This document shows, one piece after another, positions 23,422 through 31,883 of a DNA stretch of 64,000 nucleotides (the first letter of the stretch is position 1; each line of letters opens with the position of its first letter). Under the pieces are notes generated by a model that ran no database searches, was not told the origin of the DNA, and worked only from the letters and a program-made list of their open reading frames with translations. A program made the translations under genes and the position numbers. The DNA lies in the NCBI RefSeq assembly GCF_004340525.1, contig NZ_SLWX01000006.1:124001-188000 (forward strand), given 5' to 3'. Source of the stretch: Chromatocurvus halotolerans (GTDB lineage Bacteria; Pseudomonadota; Gammaproteobacteria; Pseudomonadales; Halieaceae).

Positions 23422-24777
23422 CTAGAGCCGTGAGAAATCGTTGTATAACGCGAACGCCATGAGACTCAGCACCAGGAAAAGCCCCACCTGGTAGCCCACC
23501 ATCTGCACACGCTCCGGAACAGGACGTCCGGCGATCAGCTCCACCGTGTAATACAGCAGGTGGCCGCCGTCCAGCACCGGAATGGGCAATAGATTCAGCA
23601 CCCCGAGGCTGACGCTGAGCAATGCAAGAAAACCCACGTAGGACTCAAGACCGGACTGGGCCGAAGCGGACGCCACTTTAGCAATGGTGATGGGACCGCT
23701 CAAGTTTTTTGGCGAGATAAGCCCCTGCAGCATCTTCTTGATGGAGGTCAGCGTGAAGCCGATCATCTCACCGGTGCGGTTGACGCCCGCCGCCAGTGAC
23801 TCGAGCGGCCCCCGCTCGAAGGTTCGCAGCATGCTCTCGGGCATCTCGGGCAGCACCACCGCCATACCGACCCGCCCGAAAGCCTCACCGCTGTCATCGG
23901 TGATGCGCTCGGGAACCAGGGTTGTCGACTGGCGTACGCCATCACGCTCATAACCCACCCTAATGGACTCGCCAGGGCGCTGGCGCACGTAATCCACCCA
24001 GCTTTCCCAGTCTGGCATGGGGTTGCCATCCGCGCTGACCACAAGGTCGCCGGGGCTCAGTCCAGCCCGCGCGGCGGCGCCGCCGTCAACAATTTCGCTG
24101 ACCTTCGGCGGAACCTCCGGCACGTAAAGACGCAGACCCAGCGCCCGATAGAGATCCGGTTCGTCGGCGCCGGCCAGCCAGTTATCGAGCATCGCCTGCG
24201 AGTCATACAGCATGTCGGACCCGGGATACCTGACGGTAAATGAAATGGGCCCGGAATCGCCGAGACGATCGAGCAGGCGGAAACTCAGTGCCTGCCGGGT
24301 GGGCGTCTCGCGCCCGTCCACCGCCACGATCTCCTGGCCCGGCTCAAGCCCTGCCAGGTCGGCAATGGAGGCATTTTCCACCTGCCCCACCACAGGGGCA
24401 TAGCCGCTCTCGCCGGCCATGAACAGGCCCCAGTACACCGCAATGGCAAGCAGGAAATTGGCCAGGGGACCCGCCGCGACGATGGCAATCCGCGCCAGCA
24501 CAGGCTTGCGGTTGAACGCCAGATGCTGCTCCTGCGGCGATACCTCGCCCTCGCGCTCATCCAGCATCTTGACATAACCGCCTAGCGGTATTGCCGCGAT
24601 CACGTACTCCGTACCGTGACGGTCATGCCATCGGGTGAGCGCTCGACCGAATCCGATAGAGAAGCGCAGGACCTTGACACCGCAGCGGCGGGCAACCCAG
24701 AAGTGGCCATACTCGTGTATGGCCACGAGTATTCCCAGCGTGCCGAGCATGACAAAAATGGTATAGAGCAGGTCCAT
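23422..24777 (-). CDS. rseP: Site-2 zinc protease RseP
   Basis: Inner-membrane intramembrane metalloprotease that cleaves RseA in the sigma-E envelope stress pathway. 451 residues. The zinc site HEYGH is at 21-25 in the first helix, two PDZ domains occupy about 110-310, and the third zinc ligand lies in PIPVLDGGHLLYY near the C-terminus. Its ATG shares one base with the dxr stop (TGATG), showing tight coupling. Position between dxr and bamA is the common gammaproteobacterial order. Confidence 0.97.
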   Translation of the reverse strand: MDLLYTIFVMLGTLGILVAIHEYGHFWVARRCGVKVLRFSIGFGRALTRWHDRHGTEYVIAAIPLGGYVKMLDEREGEVSPQEQHLAFNRKPVLARIAIVAAGPLANFLLAIAVYWGLFMAGESGYAPVVGQVENASIADLAGLEPGQEIVAVDGRETPTRQALSFRLLDRLGDSGPISFTVRYPGSDMLYDSQAMLDNWLAGADEPDLYRALGLRLYVPEVPPKVSEIVDGGAAARAGLSPGDLVVSADGNPMPDWESWVDYVRQRPGESIRVGYERDGVRQSTTLVPERITDDSGEAFGRVGMAVVLPEMPESMLRTFERGPLESLAAGVNRTGEMIGFTLTSIKKMLQGLISPKNLSGPITIAKVASASAQSGLESYVGFLALLSVSLGVLNLLPIPVLDGGHLLYYTVELIAGRPVPERVQMVGYQVGLFLVLSLMAFALYNDFSRL

Positions 24778-26006
24778 CAGCGATCCTGTGACAGGGGCGC
24801 CCGCGCCACGGTGCGGCGGGTGCCCGGATTGGCGAGCAATGCCCGGGCCGTGTCGCGAGCCAGTGCGTCGGCGTTTTCGACAATGGACAGCGTGGTAGGT
24901 TCCACCTGCGGCACCTGCTCGAGCGTCGCCTCGATCAGGCGGGGAATCTCGGTAAAGCCAAGCTGTCCCTCCAGGAAACCGGCGACAGCTATCTCGTTTG
25001 CCGCATTGCAGGAGACCATGGCGGTGCCCCCCGCGGCAATCGCTTCGCGGGCAATACGCAGACAGGGAAACCGCCCCTCGTCCGGCGCCTCGAAATCGAG
25101 CCTTGCCGTGGCAATCATGTCCAGCGGCGACACTCCGGCCATGATGCGCTCAGGCCAGGCGAGGCCGAAGGCAATGGGCGTGCGCATATCCGGATTGCCA
25201 AGCTGTGCCAGCACCGATCCATCCTGATACTGGACCATGGAATGAATGATGCTCTGCGGATGAACCACGATATCCACCTGCTCCGGCGTCACGTCAAACA
25301 GCCAGCAGGCCTCGGCGAGCTCCAGCCCCTTGTTCATCAGGCTGGCAGAATCCACAGAGATCTTGCGGCCCATTGCCCAGTTCGGATGGGCGCAGGCCTG
25401 GTCTGGACTGGCGTCACTTATCGCCGACTCGGACCAGCTGCGGAACGGGCCGCCGGAGGCGGTAAGCAGAATGCGTTCGACGCCCTGCAGGCCGGGCCGC
25501 CCATCGGCCGCAACCGGCAGACATTGAAAGATGGCGTTGTGTTCGCTGTCGATCGGCATCAGCAGCGCATTGGCTTCGCGCACCGCTGACATGAACAGGG
25601 CGCCGGCCATCACCAGGGCCTCCTTGTTGGCCAGCAGGACGCGCTTGCCCGCCTGCGCCGCCGCCAGCGTTGGCGGCAGCCCCGCGGCACCGACGATCGC
25701 CGCCATCACGGCATCCACTTCGGCAGCCTCGGCGACCTGTCGCAGCCCGGCATCGCCATGCAGTACGCGGGTGACGCCAGCGTCCCGCAGACGGCGTTCC
25801 AGCGCCGCGGCCGCATCGGCGTCCGCCATGACGGCAAAGCGTGGCTGGAAACGACAGCACTGTTCGTATAGCGCGTCAACGGACGTGCTGGCAGTCAGGG
25901 CATAGGCGCTGAACCTGTCCGGATGTCTCGCGATCACATCCAGCGTGCTGACGCCTATGGAGCCGGTGGAACCGAGTATCGTGATCTGCTGTCGTTTCGA
26001 AGACAT
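24777..26006 (-). CDS. dxr: 1-deoxy-D-xylulose-5-phosphate reductoisomerase
   Basis: Second enzyme of the MEP isoprenoid pathway, making 2-C-methyl-D-erythritol 4-phosphate with NADPH. 409 residues. The NADPH loop [18 protein letters not shown] is at the N-terminus. [12 protein letters not shown] and [13 protein letters not shown] contain metal and substrate residues, and TASGGPFR and [20 protein letters not shown] are conserved. The open frame extends upstream into cdsA, but ATG 26006 has AGGA in place and starts the family sequence one base after the cdsA stop. Confidence 0.97.
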   Translation of the reverse strand: MSSKRQQITILGSTGSIGVSTLDVIARHPDRFSAYALTASTSVDALYEQCCRFQPRFAVMADADAAAALERRLRDAGVTRVLHGDAGLRQVAEAAEVDAVMAAIVGAAGLPPTLAAAQAGKRVLLANKEALVMAGALFMSAVREANALLMPIDSEHNAIFQCLPVAADGRPGLQGVERILLTASGGPFRSWSESAISDASPDQACAHPNWAMGRKISVDSASLMNKGLELAEACWLFDVTPEQVDIVVHPQSIIHSMVQYQDGSVLAQLGNPDMRTPIAFGLAWPERIMAGVSPLDMIATARLDFEAPDEGRFPCLRIAREAIAAGGTAMVSCNAANEIAVAGFLEGQLGFTEIPRLIEATLEQVPQVEPTTLSIVENADALARDTARALLANPGTRRTVARAPLSQDR

Positions 26007-26007
26007 C

Positions 26008-26844
26008 TCAATATCCTGCCAGCAACAACGCCAGCGCAAAGGTCGGAGCGGCGCCACAGAGACTGTCAAGCCTGTCCAGAAGACCGCCATGCCCCGGCAG
26101 CAGGGAGCTGCTGTCTTTCACGCCACTCTCCCGCTTCACCATGCTCACCGTGAGGTCGCCCAGCACCGAGGTCAGCGCCGTCGCCAGACCCACCGCGATG
26201 GCGGCCCCCACGCCGATATGATCAAACTGTGTCGGCAGGATGGACCAGATGGCAAGCGTGACCAGCACCACACAGATCATGCCACCCCAGAAACCTTCCC
26301 AGGTCTTGGCCGGGCTGACAGCCGGCGCCAGTTTGTGACGACCAAAGCGTTTGCCGGCAAAGTACGCGCCAATATCCGCGGTTGCAACCAGCAGCACCAG
26401 CGTTGCCATCAGCACGCCACCGCGCTGGAAACTCAGCAGATAAACCGCAGCCATCCAGGCGGGCAGCAGCACCATCAGCCCCATGACAACCCGCATCAGG
26501 CGGCTGCTCCAGAGCACCGCACTGCCGGGAAACGAGCGCACCCAGAGCAGTGCGAAGCACCACCAGAGACAGGCGACACCAAGCAATGGCTGCACCTCTG
26601 CCCGGCGCGGGCTGTCACCCAGCGACAGATTGAGATAGAGCGCCCCGCAGCCCAGCACGACCAGCGCGACATAGGCGGTTCGCGCCAGCGCGTGCTGCAG
26701 CCCTGCTAGCGGCGCCCACTCCCAGGCGCCGAGGGCAACCACGACAACGAAAGTCAGGGCCAGCGTCGGTATGGACAGAAACAGCACGCCGCCCAGGAAG
26801 GCCATGGCCATGGCGATTGCCGTGAAGACACGCTGCCTAAGCAT
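26008..26844 (-). CDS. cdsA: Phosphatidate cytidylyltransferase
   Basis: A 278-residue inner-membrane enzyme making CDP-diacylglycerol from phosphatidate and CTP. About eight predicted helices. The signature near the C-terminus is [20 protein letters not shown] (about 240-259), preceded by [11 protein letters not shown]. The frame is open far upstream, overlapping uppS, but ATG 26844 is the first start yielding a CdsA-like N-terminus ([12 protein letters not shown]) and overlaps the uppS stop by 8 bases. Confidence 0.96.
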   Translation of the reverse strand: MLRQRVFTAIAMAMAFLGGVLFLSIPTLALTFVVVVALGAWEWAPLAGLQHALARTAYVALVVLGCGALYLNLSLGDSPRRAEVQPLLGVACLWWCFALLWVRSFPGSAVLWSSRLMRVVMGLMVLLPAWMAAVYLLSFQRGGVLMATLVLLVATADIGAYFAGKRFGRHKLAPAVSPAKTWEGFWGGMICVVLVTLAIWSILPTQFDHIGVGAAIAVGLATALTSVLGDLTVSMVKRESGVKDSSSLLPGHGGLLDRLDSLCGAAPTFALALLLAGY

Positions 26845-27598
26845 CAAGGTCACCGCCGGCGACCAGTCCATCAGGTTGACGTCTGCCGAAGCGACGTTCA
26901 CGACGCGCGTAATCGGACAGCGCCCGCGCAAACTCCAGCTCGCCAAAGTCGGGCCAGAGTGTCGGCGTGAAATACAGTTCACTATAGGCGACGTGCCAAA
27001 GCAGGAAATTGCTGATGCGCGCATCCCCGCCCGTGCGGATACACAGGTCGGGAGGCGGGAGATCCCCGAGACTGGTCGCGCGACCGAAGGACTCGACCGT
27101 AATGTCACCGGGCGCCAGTCGACCGGCAACGACATCCTGCGCCATGCGCCGCGCGGTGTCTGCCATATCCCATTGCCCACCGTAGTCGACTGCGATAACC
27201 ACCGTTGCCGCCGTATTGTGCTGGGTGCTGCGTTCTGCGTGCTCCATGAGTCGCTGCAGGCGCTCACTGAAGCGATAGCGCTCACCAACGAACCGGAGTC
27301 GTACCTCGTCTCGCTGCAGCTGCTTGACTTCCGTACGGAGATAGCGCGACAGCAGCGCCAGCAGCGCCCGGACCTCCGGTCTGGGTCGCCCCCAGTTTTC
27401 ACTGGAGAACGCAAACAGGGTGAGTATTTCCACGCCCTGATCGCGACACGCGCGCATGACATTGCGTACCGCCTCTACACCGGCGCGATGCCCCGCAGAA
27501 CCAGGCAGACCCTGGCGCTTCGCCCAGCGGTTGTTGCCGTCCATGATGATGGCAACATGCCGGGGAATCGCCGGAGCGGATTTGGGTTTACCGGACAT
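26837..27598 (-). CDS. uppS: Undecaprenyl diphosphate synthase
   Basis: A 253-residue cis-prenyltransferase making the C55 lipid carrier for peptidoglycan and O-antigen. HVAIIMDGNNRWAKRQG contains the catalytic Asp20, LFAFSSENWGRP the substrate region, and PPDLCIRTGGDARISNFLLW plus LWPDF the C-terminal diphosphate-binding Arg and Asp. It lies between frr and cdsA, 11 bases after the frr stop. Confidence 0.97.
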   Translation of the reverse strand: MSGKPKSAPAIPRHVAIIMDGNNRWAKRQGLPGSAGHRAGVEAVRNVMRACRDQGVEILTLFAFSSENWGRPRPEVRALLALLSRYLRTEVKQLQRDEVRLRFVGERYRFSERLQRLMEHAERSTQHNTAATVVIAVDYGGQWDMADTARRMAQDVVAGRLAPGDITVESFGRATSLGDLPPPDLCIRTGGDARISNFLLWHVAYSELYFTPTLWPDFGELEFARALSDYARRERRFGRRQPDGLVAGGDLDA

Positions 27599-27609
27599 AA
27601 GCCGCCGGT

Positions 27610-28167
27610 TCAGATTTCCATGAGGTCTGATTCTTTCTCAGCCAGAAGCGCATCCACCTTGCCGATATAGGTGTCGGTGAGTTTCTGCACGGCATCCTGA
27701 CCACGGCGCTCGTCATCCTCGCTGATATCCTTTTCCTTGAGCAACTCCTTGAGCAGGTTCATCGCGTCGCGCCTTGCGTTGCGGATTGACACCCGCGCCG
27801 CCTCGGCTTCTGACCGCGCCTGCTTGATATAGCCTTTGCGGGTCTCCTGGGTGAGCATGGGCATGGGAATACGGACGACTTCACCTGCCGTTGCCGGATT
27901 CAGCCCGAGATCGGACTTCATGATGGCGCGCTCGACATCCGGAATCATCGACCGGTCCCATACCGTCAGCGACAGGGTCCTGGCATCCTCGACATTGACA
28001 TTGGCGACCTGGCTGAGCGGCGTCTCGGCGCCGTAATAGGACACCTTGATACCGTCCAGCAGGCTCGGGTGTGCCCGTCCGGTCCGGATCTTGTTGAAAT
28101 TGTGCCCCAGTGCCTCGAGGCTTTTCTTCATCCTCTCGTCGGCATCGCTCTTGATATCCTTGATCAC
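27610..28167 (-). CDS. frr: Ribosome recycling factor
   Basis: A 185-residue two-domain factor that, with EF-G, splits the post-termination ribosome. It starts [20 protein letters not shown], has the conserved [15 protein letters not shown] (about 27-41) and [12 protein letters not shown], and ends EKESDLMEI. Start is GTG 28167, with GAGGGAG upstream; the frame is open earlier inside pyrH but lacks similarity. Follows pyrH as in most bacteria. Confidence 0.97.
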   Translation of the reverse strand: MIKDIKSDADERMKKSLEALGHNFNKIRTGRAHPSLLDGIKVSYYGAETPLSQVANVNVEDARTLSLTVWDRSMIPDVERAIMKSDLGLNPATAGEVVRIPMPMLTQETRKGYIKQARSEAEAARVSIRNARRDAMNLLKELLKEKDISEDDERRGQDAVQKLTDTYIGKVDALLAEKESDLMEI

Positions 28168-28199
28168 GCTTGCTGCTCCCTCTGGACTGTTCGCGCCTG

Positions 28200-28925
28200 T
28201 TACTCTATCAGCGTACCATCGTTGCCGCCGCGCACGATATTCAATAACGCGCCGGCCTTGTTCATCCCGAAAACCCGTACCGGCATACTGTGATCGCGGC
28301 ACAGGCAGATCGCCGTGAGGTCCATCACCTCCAGCTTCTTGTCGAGGACTTCGTCGTAGGTCAGGCGCTGGTATTTTTCGGCATCCGGCTGCTTCAGCGG
28401 GTCGGCCGAGTAGATACCGTCGACCTTGGTGGCCTTGAGCACGACCTCGGCCTCTATTTCAATCCCCCGCAGGCAGGCCGAGGAATCCGTGGTGAACAGC
28501 GGATTACCGGTGCCCGCGCAGAAAATGACCACGTCGCCGTTGGACAGCGCCCGAATCGCCTTGCGCCGGTCATAGTGATCCACCACGCCGCTCATCGGGA
28601 TGGATGAGAGCACCTGCGTGGCGATGTTCGAACGCTCCAGCGCATCGCGCAGCGCGAGGGCATTCATGACGGTTGCCAGCATGCCCATATGATCGCCCGT
28701 AACCCGGTCGAGGCCCGCTGCCTGCAGCGCGGCACCCCGAAACAGGTTGCCGCCGCCAACCACCAGACCGACCTGTACACCGATACCCACGAGCTGGCCG
28801 ATTTCCAGTGCCAGCCGGTCGAGAATCTTCGGGTCGATACCAAACTTCTCGCTACCCGTCAGGGCCTCACCGCTCAGCTTGAGCAGAATACGCTTGTACT
28901 TTTTTTCTCCCGCGCCCTGAACCAT
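28200..28925 (-). CDS. pyrH: UMP kinase
   Basis: A 241-residue hexameric kinase converting UMP to UDP, allosterically tuned by GTP and UTP. Motifs: [15 protein letters not shown] at the N-terminus, [25 protein letters not shown], and [11 protein letters not shown]-like [19 protein letters not shown]. It is probably transcribed from its own promoter after the tsf terminator, in the roughly 100 bases between 28926 and 29028, where no promoter is clear enough to call. Confidence 0.97.
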   Translation of the reverse strand: MVQGAGEKKYKRILLKLSGEALTGSEKFGIDPKILDRLALEIGQLVGIGVQVGLVVGGGNLFRGAALQAAGLDRVTGDHMGMLATVMNALALRDALERSNIATQVLSSIPMSGVVDHYDRRKAIRALSNGDVVIFCAGTGNPLFTTDSSACLRGIEIEAEVVLKATKVDGIYSADPLKQPDAEKYQRLTYDEVLDKKLEVMDLTAICLCRDHSMPVRVFGMNKAGALLNIVRGGNDGTLIE

Positions 28926-29028
28926 ACAACCCTATCGCCTCCGGAAAAATGCGTATGTTACAGGACAATCGGGCACCGCCCTAGCGCCTGGGCGCAGGCA
29001 ATGTGTGCCGGACCGTGCTTTTCGGGCG

Positions 29029-29052
29029 AAAAAAAACGGGGCCACAGCCCCG
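29029..29052 (-). terminator. Intrinsic terminator after rpsB-tsf
   Basis: On the minus strand a 6-bp stem CGGGGC-TGTG-GCCCCG is followed directly by eight T. It starts 21 bases after the tsf stop and separates rpsB-tsf from pyrH. Confidence 0.92.
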
Positions 29053-29072
29053 CTCCTCTCGTATGCCGCGAA

Positions 29073-29930
29073 TCAGCCCTTGAGCTGGGCCGCCACCTCG
29101 GCAGCAAAGTCCACGCTCTCACGCTCGATGCCCTCACCCACTTCAAAGCGGCAGAAGGACACCACACCCGCACCAGCCGCGGCGACCAGCTTGCCGACGC
29201 TGGTATCGGGATCCTTGACGAAAGGCTGGTCGACCAGACTGTTCTCGGCGAGAAACTTCTGAATTCGCCCACCGATCATCTTCTCGATGATTTCCTTCGG
29301 CTTGCCCGACTCCATGGCCTGCGCCGTGTAGATCTCCTTCTCCTTGGCAATCACCTCTTCCGGCATGTCATCGGGAGAGACAACTTGCGGACTCACCGCC
29401 GCCACGTGCATGGCAACGTCCCTGGCCAGGTCCTGGTCGCCGGCCTTGAGCTCAACCAGCACCGCGATACGATTGTTGCCGTGCACGTAGGAACCCACGA
29501 CGCCGTTGTCAGCGGTCATGAGCGCCGCCCGTCGCACCGTGATGTTCTCGCCGATTTTCTGCACCAGCGCCTCGCGCGCCTGCTCCAGCTCGCCGGCCAT
29601 GAGTTTTTCAATGTCCGTCTCGCGCTGCGAGAACGCCGCCTCGAGAACACTGTTGACGAAGCCAAGGAACCCCTCGTCGCGGGCGACGAAGTCGGTCTCG
29701 CTGTTGACTTCCAGCAGCATGCCGTAACTGCCATCCTCTGCGACGCGCGCCGCAACCACCCCGTCAGCGGCGGTACGACCTGCCTTCTTTGCGGCCTTCA
29801 TGCCGCTGGACTTGCGCAATTCCTCGATCGCCTTGTCGACATCGCCATCGGCCGCCGCAAGTGCCTTTTTGCACTCCAGCAGTCCCAGCCCAGTGCGCTC
29901 GCGCAACTCTTTAACCAATGCTGCAGACAT
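29073..29930 (-). CDS. tsf: Elongation factor Ts
   Basis: A 285-residue guanine-nucleotide exchange factor for EF-Tu. The N-terminal UBA-like domain has [20 protein letters not shown]. The core has [16 protein letters not shown], the TDFVAR region that contacts EF-Tu, and the C-terminal module runs from [16 protein letters not shown] to EVGEGIE. It is second in the rpsB-tsf operon, with a 98-base gap after rpsB, and an intrinsic terminator follows. Confidence 0.98.
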   Translation of the reverse strand: MSAALVKELRERTGLGLLECKKALAAADGDVDKAIEELRKSSGMKAAKKAGRTAADGVVAARVAEDGSYGMLLEVNSETDFVARDEGFLGFVNSVLEAAFSQRETDIEKLMAGELEQAREALVQKIGENITVRRAALMTADNGVVGSYVHGNNRIAVLVELKAGDQDLARDVAMHVAAVSPQVVSPDDMPEEVIAKEKEIYTAQAMESGKPKEIIEKMIGGRIQKFLAENSLVDQPFVKDPDTSVGKLVAAAGAGVVSFCRFEVGEGIERESVDFAAEVAAQLKG

Positions 29931-30028
29931 GGATTACCTCCTGACATGCCCACCTCGGCGGGCAAATAATGAAACATCGCGCACCAGGCTCATGGCGCGC
30001 GATAGTGTGTGGGGTGCAGCAGCCGCCC

Positions 30029-30787
30029 TCAGGCGTCTGCGGGCGTCTCCGCAGAAGCCGCTTCCTCAACGAACTCGTCGCCAGCGGATGGCGGTTGCTC
30101 GCCGCTCTCGGTGCGACCTGCTATGCAGGCATCCGCCACGGTGGTCACGTAAAGCCGGACCGCGCGAATGGCGTCGTCATTGCCGGGTATAACGTAATCC
30201 ACGCCATCGGGATCGCTGTTCGTATCGACGATGCCGATAACCGGGATACCCAGCTTGTTGGCCTCGGTGATGGCGATGCGCTCGTGATCGACGTCGACCA
30301 CGAACAGGGCATCGGGCAGACCGCCCATATCCTTGATACCACCGATGCTGCGCTCAAGCTTGTCCATCTCCCGGGTGCGCATGAGCGCTTCCTTCTTGGT
30401 CAGCTTGGCAAGAGTGCCATCGGCCTGCTGGGCCTCAAGGTCGCGAAGACGCTTGATGGATGCGCGAATGGTCTTGTAGTTGGTCAACATGCCGCCGAGC
30501 CAGCGGTGGCTGACAAAGGGCATACCGGCGCGCTCGGCCTGCTCCTTGATGATCTTGCCCGCGGCGCGCTTGGTACCCACGAACAAGATCTTGTTCTTGC
30601 CGCCGGCCATGCGCTTGATGAGCTGCAGCGCTTCATTGAACGCCGGCACCGTGTGCTCGAGGTTGATGATGTGGATCTTGTTGCGGGCACCAAAGATGTA
30701 CTGGTCCATCTTGGGGTTCCAGTAGCGGGTCTGGTGACCGAAGTGCGCACCGGCCTGCAGCAGGTCGCGCATGCTTATCTGTGACAT
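30029..30787 (-). CDS. rpsB: 30S ribosomal protein S2
   Basis: A 252-residue ribosomal protein. [27 protein letters not shown] is the typical start; [19 protein letters not shown] and [25 protein letters not shown] are family signatures. The C-terminal tail is acidic ([10 protein letters not shown]). Three in-frame ATG or upstream codons exist; ATG 30787 is chosen because AAGGT lies 7 bases upstream. S2 represses its own operon in gammaproteobacteria through the leader RNA. Confidence 0.98.
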   Translation of the reverse strand: MSQISMRDLLQAGAHFGHQTRYWNPKMDQYIFGARNKIHIINLEHTVPAFNEALQLIKRMAGGKNKILFVGTKRAAGKIIKEQAERAGMPFVSHRWLGGMLTNYKTIRASIKRLRDLEAQQADGTLAKLTKKEALMRTREMDKLERSIGGIKDMGGLPDALFVVDVDHERIAITEANKLGIPVIGIVDTNSDPDGVDYVIPGNDDAIRAVRLYVTTVADACIAGRTESGEQPPSAGDEFVEEAASAETPADA

Positions 30788-30935
30788 AATCATTACCTTG
30801 TATGGGTTAGTCCTCCGCACTGCCCCCGATCCAAACCCGTGTCGCGGCGAGCCTTTGTGGCAATCGCCGGCACCGGCACCCTGAAGCGGGTTGTGGCGTG
30901 CGTGTGTCGTTTACCCGGGGCAGCAGCCCCGAGCG
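30788..30935 (-). promoter_or_regulatory. rpsB mRNA leader, likely S2 autoregulatory region
   Basis: About 148 bases separate the predicted start point from the rpsB ATG, long for a ribosomal gene. The minus-strand RNA begins with a strong hairpin (CGGGGC-TGCT-GCCCCG near 30912-30930) and carries GGAGGACTAACC close to the start codon. A long structured leader bound by S2 is known for gammaproteobacterial rpsB. The exact fold was not computed. Confidence 0.5.
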
Positions 30936-30941
30936 GGGCGC

Positions 30942-30970
30942 TTTATACCACAAGTCAACGCCGATAAGAA
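30942..30970 (-). promoter_or_regulatory. rpsB promoter with extended -10
   Basis: On the minus strand, TTCTTA (30970-30965), a 17-base spacer ending TGTGG, and TATAAA (30947-30942). The TG two bases before TATAAA makes an extended -10, and the next bases GCGCCCC form a GC-rich discriminator of the kind linked to stringent control. The rest of this 314-base intergenic stretch (30971-31101) shows no clear map promoter. Confidence 0.7.
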
Positions 30971-31101
30971 GCGTCGACGGCCGTCGACAGCGCCCGAGAC
31001 TACAGATTGCACCACCGCTTGCGTTACACTGTGGCGCTGATCCCGCAGGCCGGCCCGTCAGCGCGCCTGCAGACACAGTTTCCCTACCCATAAGGTCTGC
31101 C

Positions 31102-31875
31102 ATGCCCGTCATTGCAAAATCCGCCGAGGAACTCGACAAGATGCGCGTCGCAGGCGCACTGGCGGCAGAAGTCCTTGAAATGATCAGGCCGCAGGTGCAA
31201 CCGGGCATCACCACGGGAGAGCTCGACCAGATCTGCCACAGGCACATCACAGAGGTACAGCAGGCAATCCCCGCCCCGCTCAACTACCACGGATTCCCGC
31301 GCTCCATCTGCACGTCTGTCAACGACGTCATCTGCCACGGCATTCCCAGCGACACGCGCAAACTGAAAGAAGGCGACATCATCAACATTGACGTCACCGT
31401 CATCAAGGATGGCTATCACGGCGACACCAGCATCATGGTCGGTGTCGGCGATACGCCGCCTCACGCGGAGCGCCTGATGCGCATCACGCAGGAATGCCTT
31501 TACCGGGCCATCGAGATCGTGCGTCCGGGGACAACGCTTGGAGACATCGGCCATATCATCCAGCAACACGCCGAGTCGAACTACTACTCAGTGGTTCGCG
31601 AATACTGCGGCCATGGCATCGGCAAGGTGTTTCACGAGGAGCCGCAGGTGCTGCACTACGGACGCAAGGGCACCGGCATGGCCCTCGAACCGGGCATGAC
31701 ATTCACCATAGAACCCATGATCAACGCCGGCAGGCGTCACACCAAACTCAACAAGAAGGATGGCTGGACAGTGTCCACCCGGGACGGCCGCCTCTCGGCC
31801 CAGTGGGAACACACGCTTGCCGTGACCGACGCCGGCGTCGAAGTCCTGACGCGCCGTAGTGACGAGCCGTTCTGA
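31102..31875 (+). CDS. map: Methionine aminopeptidase, type I
   Basis: Removes the N-terminal Met from new proteins. 257 residues. Metal ligands are visible in NIDVTVIKDGYHGDTSIM (two Asp), CGHGIGKVFHEEP (His), FTIEPMIN (Glu) and AQWEHTLAV (Glu); the catalytic His lies in NDVICHGIP. The frame is open upstream to 30898, but ATG 31102 follows AAGGT and starts the conserved sequence. It is divergent from rpsB, as in E. coli, and 8 bases before glnD. Confidence 0.97.
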   Translation: MPVIAKSAEELDKMRVAGALAAEVLEMIRPQVQPGITTGELDQICHRHITEVQQAIPAPLNYHGFPRSICTSVNDVICHGIPSDTRKLKEGDIINIDVTVIKDGYHGDTSIMVGVGDTPPHAERLMRITQECLYRAIEIVRPGTTLGDIGHIIQQHAESNYYSVVREYCGHGIGKVFHEEPQVLHYGRKGTGMALEPGMTFTIEPMINAGRRHTKLNKKDGWTVSTRDGRLSAQWEHTLAVTDAGVEVLTRRSDEPF

Positions 31876-31883
31876 GGCAGCGG

